Source: JAGZEG01 sp963930185 (lineage in GTDB: Bacteria > Actinomycetota > Coriobacteriia > Coriobacteriales > UMGS124). Taken from it: DNA of 64,000 nucleotides. The translations under genes were made by a program, and so were the position numbers. Below, in pieces: positions 54,289 to 63,683 of this stretch (the first letter of the stretch is position 1; each line of letters begins with the position of its first letter). The DNA lies in the NCBI GenBank assembly GCA_963930185.1, contig CAWVLT010000025.1, positions 41,242-105,241 of the forward strand, in the 5' to 3' direction. The notes under the pieces are model-generated. The model had not been told where the DNA came from. It saw only the letters and a program-made list of their open reading frames with translations, and searched no databases.

Positions 54289-54699
54289 ATGGCAACCATA
54301 CCCAAGGAAGTGCAAGAGCTTTTCGAGAAGGCTGACGCAGTTGTATTCGCAACCGCCTCGTGCGATGCCCAACCAAACGCCTGCGTCGTCGGGATGAAGC
54401 GCGTGATCGATGACGAAACGCTCTACCTCTCCGACCAGTTCTTCAGCAAGACGCTCGCCAACATTCGCGAAAACGCAAGGGTGTCCATCGTCTTTTGGGA
54501 GGGACATGATGCCTACCAGATCCATGGAACCGCTCGCTACGTCAGCGACGGCGAGGAATTCGAGCTCCAGCGCGCGTGGGCGGATGGTCGCTTCGCCCAG
54601 ATGGGGGTGCCGATCAAGGCGAAGGGCGGCTGCTTCGTGCACGTCGACGCCGTGTACGTCACGGCGTCTGGCCCCCATGCTGGCGAGCGAATCGCATAG
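54289..54699 (+). CDS. pyridoxamine 5'-phosphate oxidase family protein
   Basis: 136 residues. MATIPKEVQELFEKADAVVF and AYQIHGTARYVSDGEEF match the small flavin-binding split-barrel (PNPOx-like) family. Such proteins bind FMN or F420 and the reactions are mostly unknown. GGAAAGGA precedes the ATG at 54289; the upstream frame is rejected. Monocistronic. Confidence 0.88.
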   Translation: MATIPKEVQELFEKADAVVFATASCDAQPNACVVGMKRVIDDETLYLSDQFFSKTLANIRENARVSIVFWEGHDAYQIHGTARYVSDGEEFELQRAWADGRFAQMGVPIKAKGGCFVHVDAVYVTASGPHAGERIA

Positions 54700-55242
54700 G
54701 TGCATCATAGGAGTTTGCAAGAAGAGATGGCCACCCGTGGGTGCAACACCATGCGCACGCACACCTCGCGCCCAACGGCACATTCAAGCCCGCTGCCCCC
54801 GCAAAAGCCGTCTTGTCGACGGGTAAATCGGACGCGGCGGGCTTTTGCATGGATCCGATGCAGCGTGACGGAGCGTTTCTGCCATTTTTTCGAGGGTATG
54901 AATTTCCTTGCAAATTGATAGGAATGTCCAAAACAGCCATGTTGTCCCAGCTTTTTCAGGGAAGTGTTACCGGCATCACAGCAATGCCAGCTCAGCCTGA
55001 TATCTCTCAAAGATTCGTAACACCGCGTGATTCTTTTGGGGCGCCTTAGCCACCAAAATGAAAACCTATCTTATCTATATGAAATTCATATCCTCAAAAA
55101 AGTGGATCAAAACGGTCTTCGGGCTGCATCGGCAAGGCAAACAGCCCCCTCGATGATGAATCGGCATCCTTCTAACGCGCCGTCGCATCCAAACGGCGAT
55201 ATCATGACGCTAGTCACGCCGCAGGGCAGCCAAGGGGGCACG
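54700..55242. other. intergenic region with a hairpin and a LysR-type palindrome
   Basis: GCAAAAGCC (54801-54809) pairs with GGCTTTTGC (54840-54848), a likely terminator for the PNPOx-like gene. ATATGA-AAT-TCATAT at 55077-55091 contains the T-N11-A form of LysR sites and may be the operator of the LysR gene that follows. Nothing else is recognised in these 543 bases. Confidence 0.5.
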
Positions 55243-56181
55243 ATGTTCAGCTATCTGCAGATCAAGTACTTCTGCGCCATCTACCGGCATGGGAATCTGA
55301 GTAAGGCGGCAGATGAGCTGTACATGACACGCCAGGCCCTCGGCAAGAGTCTTTCCCAGCTTGAGAAGGAGTTTGGTGGACCGCTTTTCCTGCGGCAAAG
55401 CGACGGCGTCCAACCAACGGAGCTCGCACGACAGTTGTACCCCAAAGCCGTTCGCCTCTGCGAGGACAGCGAACGGATCTTCGACGAGATGCGTTCGATT
55501 GCGCAGAGCAGCAAGATACCCCTGCACATCGGATCGACGTTCAGCGCGCTGGAGACCACGCTACCCCTGCTGCCCATCACGTTTGCACGCGAGCATCCCA
55601 ACATCGAGCTGAGCATCTCTGAGTTGCCGGATCTCAAGGTAGAGGAGCTCGTCAGCTCAGGCGAGCTAGACGGAGGGCTCGTGCTTGGTCCCGCCACCCC
55701 TCAGCCAGACATAGTCGCTTTCTGCGTCCATAGAGAAAAGCTCGGTATGCTCATGAGAGAGGACAACCCTCTCGCCCGCCATGCATCGATCGGAGCCAGT
55801 GACTTACAGGGTATCCCCTTGCTGCTTGTGTCTGCTGATTTCAAGGCAAGTCGACAGCTCGAAGACAGAATCGTCAGTTGCGGCGCAAAGCCAACCGTTG
55901 CCTACTCATCCGGTGACTTCGCCCTGCTTGTAAAGATGACGCAGATGGGGCAGGGGATAACTCCCCTGCCCGTCTCACGTAGCGAGCTTTACTCAGCGCT
56001 CGGCCTCGTGACCGTGCCGCTCGACAATGAGCTCGACCCCGGCTGGCAGATCGACTTCATCTGGCGCGATCCCATTGGTCGAGGCGAGAAGCAAGACGCC
56101 AACCACAAAGAACGCGGCCAGGGCGAAGTTCCCTTTGCCCTAGCCGCGTTTATGGAGTGCCTCGGGATACATCCGCGCTGA
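55243..56181 (+). CDS. LysR-family transcriptional regulator
   Basis: 312 residues. Winged helix: FSYLQIKYFCAIYRHGNLSK and MTRQALGKSLSQLEKEFGG. The rest is a standard effector-binding domain. AAGGGGG lies 5 bases before the ATG at 55243; the in-frame extension to 55027 lacks a ribosome site. It is convergent with the flavoprotein that ends at 56220, an arrangement less typical for a divergent LysR/target pair, so its target is open. Confidence 0.92.
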   Translation: MFSYLQIKYFCAIYRHGNLSKAADELYMTRQALGKSLSQLEKEFGGPLFLRQSDGVQPTELARQLYPKAVRLCEDSERIFDEMRSIAQSSKIPLHIGSTFSALETTLPLLPITFAREHPNIELSISELPDLKVEELVSSGELDGGLVLGPATPQPDIVAFCVHREKLGMLMREDNPLARHASIGASDLQGIPLLLVSADFKASRQLEDRIVSCGAKPTVAYSSGDFALLVKMTQMGQGITPLPVSRSELYSALGLVTVPLDNELDPGWQIDFIWRDPIGRGEKQDANHKERGQGEVPFALAAFMECLGIHPR

Positions 56182-56219
56182 CGTATCGAGAAGCCATCCC
56201 ATTTACGCCCGATAAGCAC

Positions 56220-57914
56220 TTACGCGCTGATCACCGTGTCGTTGGCAAGCGCGCGACCCACGAGCGTCCCGAAGGTCAGGGCACGGCCATGGGAGATGCC
56301 AGGGCAGAACACCGGGTAGGAGCAGCCAAAGAAGTCACCCTGAACGTTGCCGACGGCAAACAGACCAGCAATGGGCTCGTCGGCCTCCGTGCAGACCTGG
56401 CTGTTCTTGTCGACGTGCAGGCCAAAGGGAATCGACAAAGTCTGAGCAGGCATGGGCACGGCATAGAACGGTGGCTCCTCCACAGCAGCAAGGAAGCGCT
56501 CGGGCACGCCGAAGTCGCCGTCAACTCCGCTGGCGCACACCTCGTTATAGCGCTCGACCGTCGCTTTGAACACATCAGCCGGGATTTCAAGCTGGGCCGC
56601 AAGGTCGTCAAGAGAGTCGGCCTCGAAGAGCAGGCCAGTGCCCTTGGCAGTCTCCATCTTCTCATCGATACCCGCAAGGATCGCCTCGCCCGTGTTGGGC
56701 TCCTGCTGCATGACGCGATCCTTGAACTTGCCGTCGTAGATGTTCCACGCCACGTTGCCCGGCTGGTTCATGCGAGCGTTGGTCACATAGGGCTCGAAGG
56801 GAACCTCGGCACAGAAGCGCTCGCCGTCGCGGTTTACTGCCAACCAGCTCATGTCGATGCAGTTCAGCGGGGCGTCACTGATGGGATGGACCATGTGAGC
56901 CGCCGTGCTCTTGGAAACAGCGGCGCCAACCCAGCAGCCCATGTTGATGCCGTCGCCCAGGTTGCCCTTCGGGGGGAAGTACGCCACCGAGTCGGCACGC
57001 ATGGCGATTGGGCTGAACGTCTTGATCATGTCCTCGTTGCCCGAGATGTCACCCGTGGCCAGGATCACGCCCTTGGCCGCGTTGAACTGCACGTAGTTGC
57101 CGTCGGTGTCGGTGCACACGACACCGATAACGGCGCCAGCGTCATCAGTGAGCAGCTGCTCAGCATGCGTGTTGAAGAAGTACTCGGCACCATTGTCCTT
57201 TGCGGAGTTGGCGAGCATCTCAACCAGGTGATACTCAAGGAACTTGAAACTCTCGATGTCGATGATGATGCCTTCGGAAGGGTCACCGAACGACATGGCG
57301 GTGCGGTACTCGCGGAACCATTCGTCGTTGTCCTCCCAGTCGGACTTGCTCGTGTTGGAATAGGCCGACATCAGGCCAAGACCGGCGGCATTCGCAAGCT
57401 CGATGTAGTGGTCGAACACCTCACCGGAGCGATCGATCCACGTACGGATGAGGAACGGGTTGGCCTGCTGCTGGCTCCAGCGATAGAGCAGCTTGAAGAT
57501 GGTGTCCTTGTCAAACTCGATGCCGCTCTCGATCTGGAAGCTCGAGTTGATGCAACCATTGTCGCAGCCATGGGCCGTGAGGTCACCGGACTGCTCGATC
57601 ATCGCGACCTTGACGCCTTCGGTCGCGGCGCCCTCCGCGGCAGCGTTGCCTCCGACGCCCGCGCCGATGACCACGACGTCGAAATCGTAGGTCTGGGAGA
57701 TCTTGGACGGGTCGATGGGCTCGGGCTTGACCTCCCAGCTATGCAGTGGGGCGGCCGCCTCCTCGCCCTCGACGCCCTCCTCGGCATGGGCGGCACCGGA
57801 CGCAACACCGCCGGCCGCCACGGCGCCGGCCGTCGCAAGCGCGGCGGCACCCATGAACTGACGACGCGACATCGCGGCCGCCATCTCGTGCGCCATCTGC
57901 TTTCTGAAGCTCAT
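56220..57914 (-). CDS. TAT-exported FAD flavoprotein
   Basis: 564 residues. A twin-arginine signal within AAAMSRRQFMGAAALATAG after a 15-residue lead, Rossmann motif VIGAGVGGNAAAEGAATEG near residue 83, and the C-terminal block GLFAVGNVQGDFFGCSYPV. Fumarate/urocanate-reductase-like superfamily; the substrate is unknown. GAAAGGAG precedes the ATG at 57914. Divergent from the LuxR regulator at 58187. Confidence 0.92.
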   Translation of the reverse strand: MSFRKQMAHEMAAAMSRRQFMGAAALATAGAVAAGGVASGAAHAEEGVEGEEAAAPLHSWEVKPEPIDPSKISQTYDFDVVVIGAGVGGNAAAEGAATEGVKVAMIEQSGDLTAHGCDNGCINSSFQIESGIEFDKDTIFKLLYRWSQQQANPFLIRTWIDRSGEVFDHYIELANAAGLGLMSAYSNTSKSDWEDNDEWFREYRTAMSFGDPSEGIIIDIESFKFLEYHLVEMLANSAKDNGAEYFFNTHAEQLLTDDAGAVIGVVCTDTDGNYVQFNAAKGVILATGDISGNEDMIKTFSPIAMRADSVAYFPPKGNLGDGINMGCWVGAAVSKSTAAHMVHPISDAPLNCIDMSWLAVNRDGERFCAEVPFEPYVTNARMNQPGNVAWNIYDGKFKDRVMQQEPNTGEAILAGIDEKMETAKGTGLLFEADSLDDLAAQLEIPADVFKATVERYNEVCASGVDGDFGVPERFLAAVEEPPFYAVPMPAQTLSIPFGLHVDKNSQVCTEADEPIAGLFAVGNVQGDFFGCSYPVFCPGISHGRALTFGTLVGRALANDTVISA

Positions 57915-58129
57915 GATGATCTCCTTTTCTTTCGATGGCCCCAGCTTAATAGGCCCTCCACCCGTTGAGCCGCTGGTAGCCATATTCCCTTGATAGTCGG
58001 GAACGCTTTAAAGATACCGAAGACTCGATTGAACGAGAAGCATACGTCGGTTTCGGCGAGGCAAAGAAAAGTGACAGCCATGACAGCGCAGCGCCCGACA
58101 TATATACTTGCCCCGTCGAGATCATTCCG

Positions 58130-58156
58130 CCATTGGAGCAATGAGCACTCCACTGG
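58130..58156. promoter_or_regulatory. imperfect inverted repeat before the LuxR gene
   Basis: CCATTGGAG (58130-58138) and CTCCACTGG (58148-58156) match in 8 of 9 positions with a 9-base spacer, in the divergent flavoprotein/LuxR gap. Weaker than the palindromes of the other pairs. Confidence 0.35.
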
Positions 58157-58186
58157 CACAGATAGGCGATTGAAGGGAGGGAAGCC

Positions 58187-59650
58187 ATGAGCTCGAAAAC
58201 CACCGCAAAGAAATCAGGCCGAGCGATAACCAGCCCGCTGTTCTTGGTAAGCGTTCTTGGGTTTGGAAGCTATCTCGGCTGGAGCATGGTCGGCGCATCG
58301 CCATCGCTCCTCTCCCCTGGCAACGCCCATGCCATAGAGCAAACAGCCATAGAGGGCCCATTCGAGCGAATCGCGTGGCTGCTTGCAATCCTTCTGTATG
58401 CCTTATATGCCATGCACAGGCAGAGGGCTAAGACGCCGATTCATCGGATGCCCGTTGTCATCATTGCTGGCACTTGTACGTTTGTCGGGACATCCTTGCT
58501 TTACCTTTCCCAATTAGACTCATTCGGTAAAACTTTTGAGCATCTTTCACAGCTGCCCATCGTTGCCTCGTCGCTATTCATAGCTCTTTGGGGCGAGCTT
58601 CTACATCAACTTGACGAGCGCCGATCCATCATGTACGTAACGAGTGCAAGTCTCTTTTCGTTTCTCTGCGTACTCATCAGTATCCCGCTGGGGCCAATTG
58701 GCCAAGCACTCTTTCATTGCCTGATGCCCGCCATCTCGACATTGGCCTATGTCTATATGCTTCGACAATCCAGCCTCATTGACATTGCTCGAAAAGCCGT
58801 CAGCAGAAGCTCCGTCAACATTTCAGCCAGAAACAGCCATAGCTCGTCCACTCTACTTCGGGCATTTCTCGGAATTGGACTCTTCGGCGCATCTGTTGTT
58901 CTGTTACAGGCATTTAGTGAGCAGAAAACTTCGGCGCCGAACGAGATGCTCTGGATCCTGGCGGGGCTTTGCGTTGATTTGTGCATGCTAGTCATCATGC
59001 TACCGCCAAAAGGTAGGGTTAGAGTTTCCACGCTTTCGCGACCAGTTCTCCCCTTACTCGTAGCTGGCACGTTCTTCGTATTCGCCACCGATTTTGAGCA
59101 GCGCCACATTGAGGTCTTTGTCATCGCCTGTGCATGGGCTTATTTCCGCCTTTTTAGCTGGCTAATCTGGAGAGCCGGCATGCGGCTTTTGCCAATCCCT
59201 CCCATCAGTGTCATCGCCATCGGACAGGCCATCCTCACATGCGGAACTATCCTCGGAAACATCCTCTACAGTTTTCTCATGGCCTCTGGGACTCCCATGT
59301 TTGCAGCGATGGCGCTTGTCTGCATTCTCAGCGTCTTCGTAGCGACGTTTTTTCTCGACACACGCTATGTCGGAAATCTTGCGGACACCCGCCCCCCATT
59401 CGATCCGACAGACAGCGCCGCCTGCGAGCGCTGCGTTGACGAAGCAACCGCTCGCTGGGGTCTGTCAGACAAAGAGAGGTCAATCGCCCGTCTCCTCGTA
59501 CAGGGAAGCGATAACCCATCCATACAGAACACTCTTGTCATCACGAACAACACGCTGCGAACCCATCTGCGCAACCTCTATCGAAAAACAGACACTCATA
59601 GCCGCGAAGAGCTTGTCGTGCTCCTACGTTCACTCAACAACCAAGAATAA
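58187..59650 (+). CDS. membrane-bound LuxR-family regulator
   Basis: 487 residues. About 12 hydrophobic segments and a C-terminal HTH (LSDKERSIARLLVQGSDNPS, ITNNTLRTHLRNLYRKTDTH). It lies between a divergent flavoprotein (56220) and a co-directional one (59875), so it could control either. GGGAGGG lies 5 bases before the ATG. Its codon use is more AT-rich than most of the window, which hints at later acquisition. Confidence 0.92.
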   Translation: MSSKTTAKKSGRAITSPLFLVSVLGFGSYLGWSMVGASPSLLSPGNAHAIEQTAIEGPFERIAWLLAILLYALYAMHRQRAKTPIHRMPVVIIAGTCTFVGTSLLYLSQLDSFGKTFEHLSQLPIVASSLFIALWGELLHQLDERRSIMYVTSASLFSFLCVLISIPLGPIGQALFHCLMPAISTLAYVYMLRQSSLIDIARKAVSRSSVNISARNSHSSSTLLRAFLGIGLFGASVVLLQAFSEQKTSAPNEMLWILAGLCVDLCMLVIMLPPKGRVRVSTLSRPVLPLLVAGTFFVFATDFEQRHIEVFVIACAWAYFRLFSWLIWRAGMRLLPIPPISVIAIGQAILTCGTILGNILYSFLMASGTPMFAAMALVCILSVFVATFFLDTRYVGNLADTRPPFDPTDSAACERCVDEATARWGLSDKERSIARLLVQGSDNPSIQNTLVITNNTLRTHLRNLYRKTDTHSREELVVLLRSLNNQE

Positions 59651-59874
59651 TCCGTGCGCAACAAAAGTAAGGCAGGGTTCAACCCGTTCTGATATTTGCC
59701 GTTGATACTTGTTACCAGCGCCTATCATATGCGTACTCCGTTTTTCACCAACAACTTAGGTGTTATTACTTCACCATTACCGCCCATGAAGCGACAGATG
59801 TGCTTCAACCCGGACTTATCCTCTCAACCAGTGGCACCGAAGTGACAGGTGCCGATGTATCGAAAGGAGCACGC

Positions 59875-61758
59875 ATGAGCATCAAGCATTCAGCGCCCGG
59901 CACGATCAGCAGGCGAACGTTTGTCGCCGGTGCAACCGCAGCGGGAATTGCCGGCGCGATGGCGGTGGGCGCGGCCAGCGCCCAGGAAGCAGAGTCCCCG
60001 CAGCCGTCAGACGAAGCGTCTGCCGAAAAGACTGTCCCAGAAAGCGGAGCCGCGCCGGCGGATGGAGAATACATCACCAGTGCCATCAGCATGCATGGCC
60101 CGATTGCCGTGCGCACCGTTTTCTCCGGAGGAAGCATCTCCGAAGTGAAGATCCTCAGCCACAAGGAGAGCCGCATCATAGGCGAGCACGCCATCGATGT
60201 CATACCTTCCCGCATCACCGAGACGCAGTGTCTTGACGTCGACGCAGTAACGGGATCCACCATCACGAGTCGGGCAATTATAAGCGCCGTCGAGCAAGCC
60301 GTCGTCGAGGCCTGCGGGGATCCTGCACTGTTCAGCGGCTATGTGGCCCCCGAGCCCTCGACCGAGGTCGTGGAGAAAACCGCGGACGTCGCAATCATGG
60401 GCGCCGGCCCTGCGGGCCTCATGGCAGCATGGGCAGCCGCAGAGCGCGGTAAGAGCGTCATTATCTTCGAGCGCATGGGCTACACCGGCGGCTGCACGCC
60501 CATCACCGGCTGCGGCATCTACACGCAGGAGACCAAACTCCAGAAGGCCTGGGGCCTCGATCAGGTCTACGAGGACCACAGCACTTTCTCGAAGCGTCTT
60601 GACGTCTATCGCGAGCGTCTATTGCAACCCGACTGCCCCTACTACAATCCCGACATGCCCTTTATCAAAAACATCCTTCACTCCTCGAGCCGCGCCGTCG
60701 ACAAGATGATGGACATAGGCGTTGGCTTCAACCCCATGAGCGAGTCAGCCGTACCCGTGTTCGCACCCGGAGATTTCCAGATCGGCGGAAAGTACAGCGT
60801 GGAAATCATCACGCACTACATCACCGCCCAGCTGGGCGTTGAGATTATCCTTAACGCACCCGTGACCGAGCTGACCGTAACCGATGATCAGGTAACTGGC
60901 TTCGTGGCAAAGGGTACCGACGGCACCACCTATAACGTCACGGCAGAGGCTGTCATCATTGCTAGCGGCGGCTACATCATGAATGACGACATGATGCAAG
61001 AATACCAGCCGGACGACATGAAGTTTCCGCGCACTGGCCCCTACTGGGCAACCGGTGACGGCATGCTGCTCGCTCGCGACGCAGGGGCGGCATGGTGCTG
61101 CCTTGACATGGGCGTGACCAGCCACTACCACGCCGGTGTCTCCATGGCTGAGACCTCTTACATTCACTACTGCGTGCCAGGTGTCGTGGTCAACGGCAAC
61201 GGTGATCGCTTCGTCAACGAAAGCATTTCCTACATCGTGGCACTTCGAAGCTTCAAGGAGGAAGAGGCCAGCGATTTTTACTGGATCTTCGATGAGGCGG
61301 CTAGCTACGGCCTCTCGCCTTCGGGCAACTCGTTCCGCATCGACTACTCGTTCCTCCATGATACTGGAGACATCATTGTTGGTGAAAACTATCAGGATCT
61401 GGCGGAAAAAGCGAATCTGCCCGGTCTGGTTGCGGCCTTGGACACGGTAAACGATTGCGCCCTCAACGGGGCAGAAGATCCGTTCGGCAACACCGCCCTG
61501 CCTGCCATCAACGTAAGCGGCCCCGTATATGCCTGCAAGATCATCCCTACTCCCTACATCGCCCAGGGCGGTATCCTAGTCGACCTTGATGGCCGAGCGC
61601 AGCGTGAGGATGGCTCTGTCATTCGCGGTCTCTATGCCGTGGGCGACGTCACTGGCGCTCTCGAGAACCGCGACGGCGCAAATTACATGATCGGTCTTAC
61701 CCAGGCATTCGGCTATGGATTGATCGTCGGCGAGACCGTCGCGAGCGACCTCGAATAG
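59875..61758 (+). CDS. TAT-exported flavoprotein with FMN-binding domain (FMN plus FAD)
   Basis: 627 residues. Twin-arginine signal (ISRRTFVAGATAAG), then an FMN-binding domain at about 65-145 with the flavinylation motif DAVTGST (123-129; FMN would be bound through the last Thr by an ApbE-type enzyme), then a Rossmann motif IMGAGPAGLMAAWAAAERG (174-192) and the end GLYAVGDVTGALENRDGANY. It belongs to the urocanate/fumarate-reductase-like group in which FMN feeds the FAD. The only one of the complete flavoproteins here with its own FMN carrier domain. GAAAGGAG precedes the ATG. Confidence 0.94.
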   Translation: MSIKHSAPGTISRRTFVAGATAAGIAGAMAVGAASAQEAESPQPSDEASAEKTVPESGAAPADGEYITSAISMHGPIAVRTVFSGGSISEVKILSHKESRIIGEHAIDVIPSRITETQCLDVDAVTGSTITSRAIISAVEQAVVEACGDPALFSGYVAPEPSTEVVEKTADVAIMGAGPAGLMAAWAAAERGKSVIIFERMGYTGGCTPITGCGIYTQETKLQKAWGLDQVYEDHSTFSKRLDVYRERLLQPDCPYYNPDMPFIKNILHSSSRAVDKMMDIGVGFNPMSESAVPVFAPGDFQIGGKYSVEIITHYITAQLGVEIILNAPVTELTVTDDQVTGFVAKGTDGTTYNVTAEAVIIASGGYIMNDDMMQEYQPDDMKFPRTGPYWATGDGMLLARDAGAAWCCLDMGVTSHYHAGVSMAETSYIHYCVPGVVVNGNGDRFVNESISYIVALRSFKEEEASDFYWIFDEAASYGLSPSGNSFRIDYSFLHDTGDIIVGENYQDLAEKANLPGLVAALDTVNDCALNGAEDPFGNTALPAINVSGPVYACKIIPTPYIAQGGILVDLDGRAQREDGSVIRGLYAVGDVTGALENRDGANYMIGLTQAFGYGLIVGETVASDLE

Positions 61759-61820
61759 GCGAAAGACAGAGGGGGACACCGAGTCACCAGAAAGCCGCAG
61801 GCTCCTCAAACTCGAAGCGG

Positions 61821-61850
61821 GGGGCGCGACCACATAAAAGGTCGCGCCCC
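61821..61850. terminator. hairpin after the FMN/FAD flavoprotein
   Basis: GGGGCGCGACC and GGTCGCGCCCC form a perfect 11-bp stem with an 8-base loop, 63 bases after the stop. Serves the convergent gene ends. Confidence 0.65.
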
Positions 61851-61885
61851 ACTTGTCATCAGATCGTCCCCTCCCGCTCGCACAC

Positions 61886-62173
61886 CTACGAAACCGTATA
61901 CATGTCCTTTACGTTTTCCCACGTAACAGGGTTCGACGGCTCGGCAACGCCCTTGATCGCATGCAATGCGACAACGTGTGCGGAAGTCATGCACAAACCG
62001 CAAGACATGCCAGACAGATATTTGTTCCACTCGATGCCGCCGTCGAGGTTACCGGCACCGAAGCCCGCGGCATACAGTCCAGGGGTAGGCTGGTGTTCGG
62101 GAGTAACCATCTGGTAGTCTGATGTTCCTGGGCTATCGGTAAGCACCGTGCAAGGGTATTCCAAGAGCCTCTA
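61886..62173 (-). pseudogene. C-terminal remnant of a flavoprotein
   Basis: About 92 residues in one frame: GLYAAGFGAGNLDGGIEWNK is the FAD-contact block seen at the C-terminus of the other flavoproteins, and it runs on to a normal end. A TAG lies just upstream at 62171-62173, with no start or ribosome site, so the first 450 or so residues are lost. It is the decayed partner of the LuxR gene at 62244-63683, probably by deletion. Confidence 0.75.
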
Positions 62174-62243
62174 TCGCAGAATGGGGTACACAGCAAACAG
62201 GAGATTATCGATCTCTCAATGAAGCTAACGTACTCTGGCGGCA

Positions 62244-63683
62244 CTACTCGCGTTCCACCAGGTCGAGAAGCTCCTGATGGGAATGGACACCGAGCTTGCG
62301 GTAGATGTGGCTCACATGCGTCTTGGTGGTGCTGTACGAAATCGCCAGGCTCTCCTGGATGAAGCGGGCATTGCGCCCGTGGGCGAGCAGGCGAAGGACC
62401 TCATACTCGCGGTCGGTCAGCATGCCGCGCTCGGCAAGAGCCCGGCAGCGCTCGTCCAGGGGATCGACCGCCGCGGAGCCCTCCCCCGCCCGGTCAGCGG
62501 GCCGGGACGCCAGCTCGGGGACCCGCACCTCCTCGGCCGGGTCAACCTCCTCGATGGTGCGCGCGAAGCTGAACCGCGGCAGCACGAAGAGCATGTAGAC
62601 GACAAGCGCCATCACGATGGCAGAGGACACCACGTCCACACCCATGGCATCGGCGTGATTCGTCATGCGGCCGAACGTGGCGCCGATGATCGTACCCCAT
62701 GACGCCATGGCGTTGCCCCAGGCAAGAGCCGGCAGGGCGCCGGCGGGGTTCTTCGCACCGATCGCGATGAGCGCGTAGTACATCAGCACCTCGAACAGGC
62801 CCGTGCCCGTCGAGAGGAACCCCTGCACAAGGGCGTCGCGCTCCTCGCCGGTGATCGACACCACGAGAAAGCCCACGACCGAGCACAGGATCGACAGCTT
62901 AAAGAGAAGGTCGGGCTTGACAAGGTGACGGCTTGCACACGTGCAGACAAACAGGATGGCCAGCGGCGCCAGTGCCCACAGGGAGGTGACCGGCACGCGG
63001 TCGACCTCGCCGAAGGTCAGCGTGTAGCCATAGACGAAACGGAAGATGACGAGGGCGACAAACACTTGGTGCGTGAAGGGAAGGAAGGACCTCGGCGCCG
63101 TCACCGACATCTGGGCGGGTGACTCGGCCCCTCCCAGCCCCTCGAGGAACCCGCGCGCCCAGCCTCCCACGCACGCCATGGACACCAGCGGCAGGATCAC
63201 GAACAGGGTCAGGTTCACCGGCAGCGGCAGCACCTCGAATAGTTGTCGCGTCGCGTACGAGGCGGCGTACGCCCCCGCGACGATAACCGCCACCTGCCGA
63301 AGCGAAAGCCCGATGCACCCCATACCCACAAAGACGTTCGCAAAGCCCGTGCCCACGGTCACCAACGACGCGCCGACGCACACAAGCACAACCGAATCCC
63401 ATGCCACGCCGCCGGCCACGATCAGTGCGCCGATCAGCATGGCAACCGGCACGCCCCACACGAACAGCCGGGCATGGGCGGCGCGGGCCGTCCAGAACGA
63501 CGCGACGGCAAAGCCAGCAAGCACAAGCCCACCGACGGCGGCACTGACCTCGCGTGTCCAGACAAACACGGTGTCAAACAGGGGGAAGGCGCAGTAGTTG
63601 AGCAGCCAGTACTCGGCAAAGGTGAGGGCAAGCGCCACGGCGCACAGGGCAAGGCGCCCCCAGGGAATCCGACGTTCCTCCAT
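62244..63683 (-). CDS. membrane-bound LuxR-family regulator
   Basis: 479 residues. About 12 hydrophobic segments and a C-terminal HTH (LTDREYEVLRLLAHGRNARF, STTKTHVSHIYRKLGVHSHQ). GGGGC lies 3 bases before the ATG at 63683; the 29-residue extension to 63770 has no site. It would be the regulator of the truncated flavoprotein downstream. The high-GC codon use matches the genome. Confidence 0.92.
   Translation of the reverse strand: MEERRIPWGRLALCAVALALTFAEYWLLNYCAFPLFDTVFVWTREVSAAVGGLVLAGFAVASFWTARAAHARLFVWGVPVAMLIGALIVAGGVAWDSVVLVCVGASLVTVGTGFANVFVGMGCIGLSLRQVAVIVAGAYAASYATRQLFEVLPLPVNLTLFVILPLVSMACVGGWARGFLEGLGGAESPAQMSVTAPRSFLPFTHQVFVALVIFRFVYGYTLTFGEVDRVPVTSLWALAPLAILFVCTCASRHLVKPDLLFKLSILCSVVGFLVVSITGEERDALVQGFLSTGTGLFEVLMYYALIAIGAKNPAGALPALAWGNAMASWGTIIGATFGRMTNHADAMGVDVVSSAIVMALVVYMLFVLPRFSFARTIEEVDPAEEVRVPELASRPADRAGEGSAAVDPLDERCRALAERGMLTDREYEVLRLLAHGRNARFIQESLAISYSTTKTHVSHIYRKLGVHSHQELLDLVERE

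Noticed and set aside
56157..57968. 603-residue frame antisense to a flavoprotein
   Set aside because: Shadow frame; the minus-strand gene has TAT signal, Rossmann motif and ribosome site.
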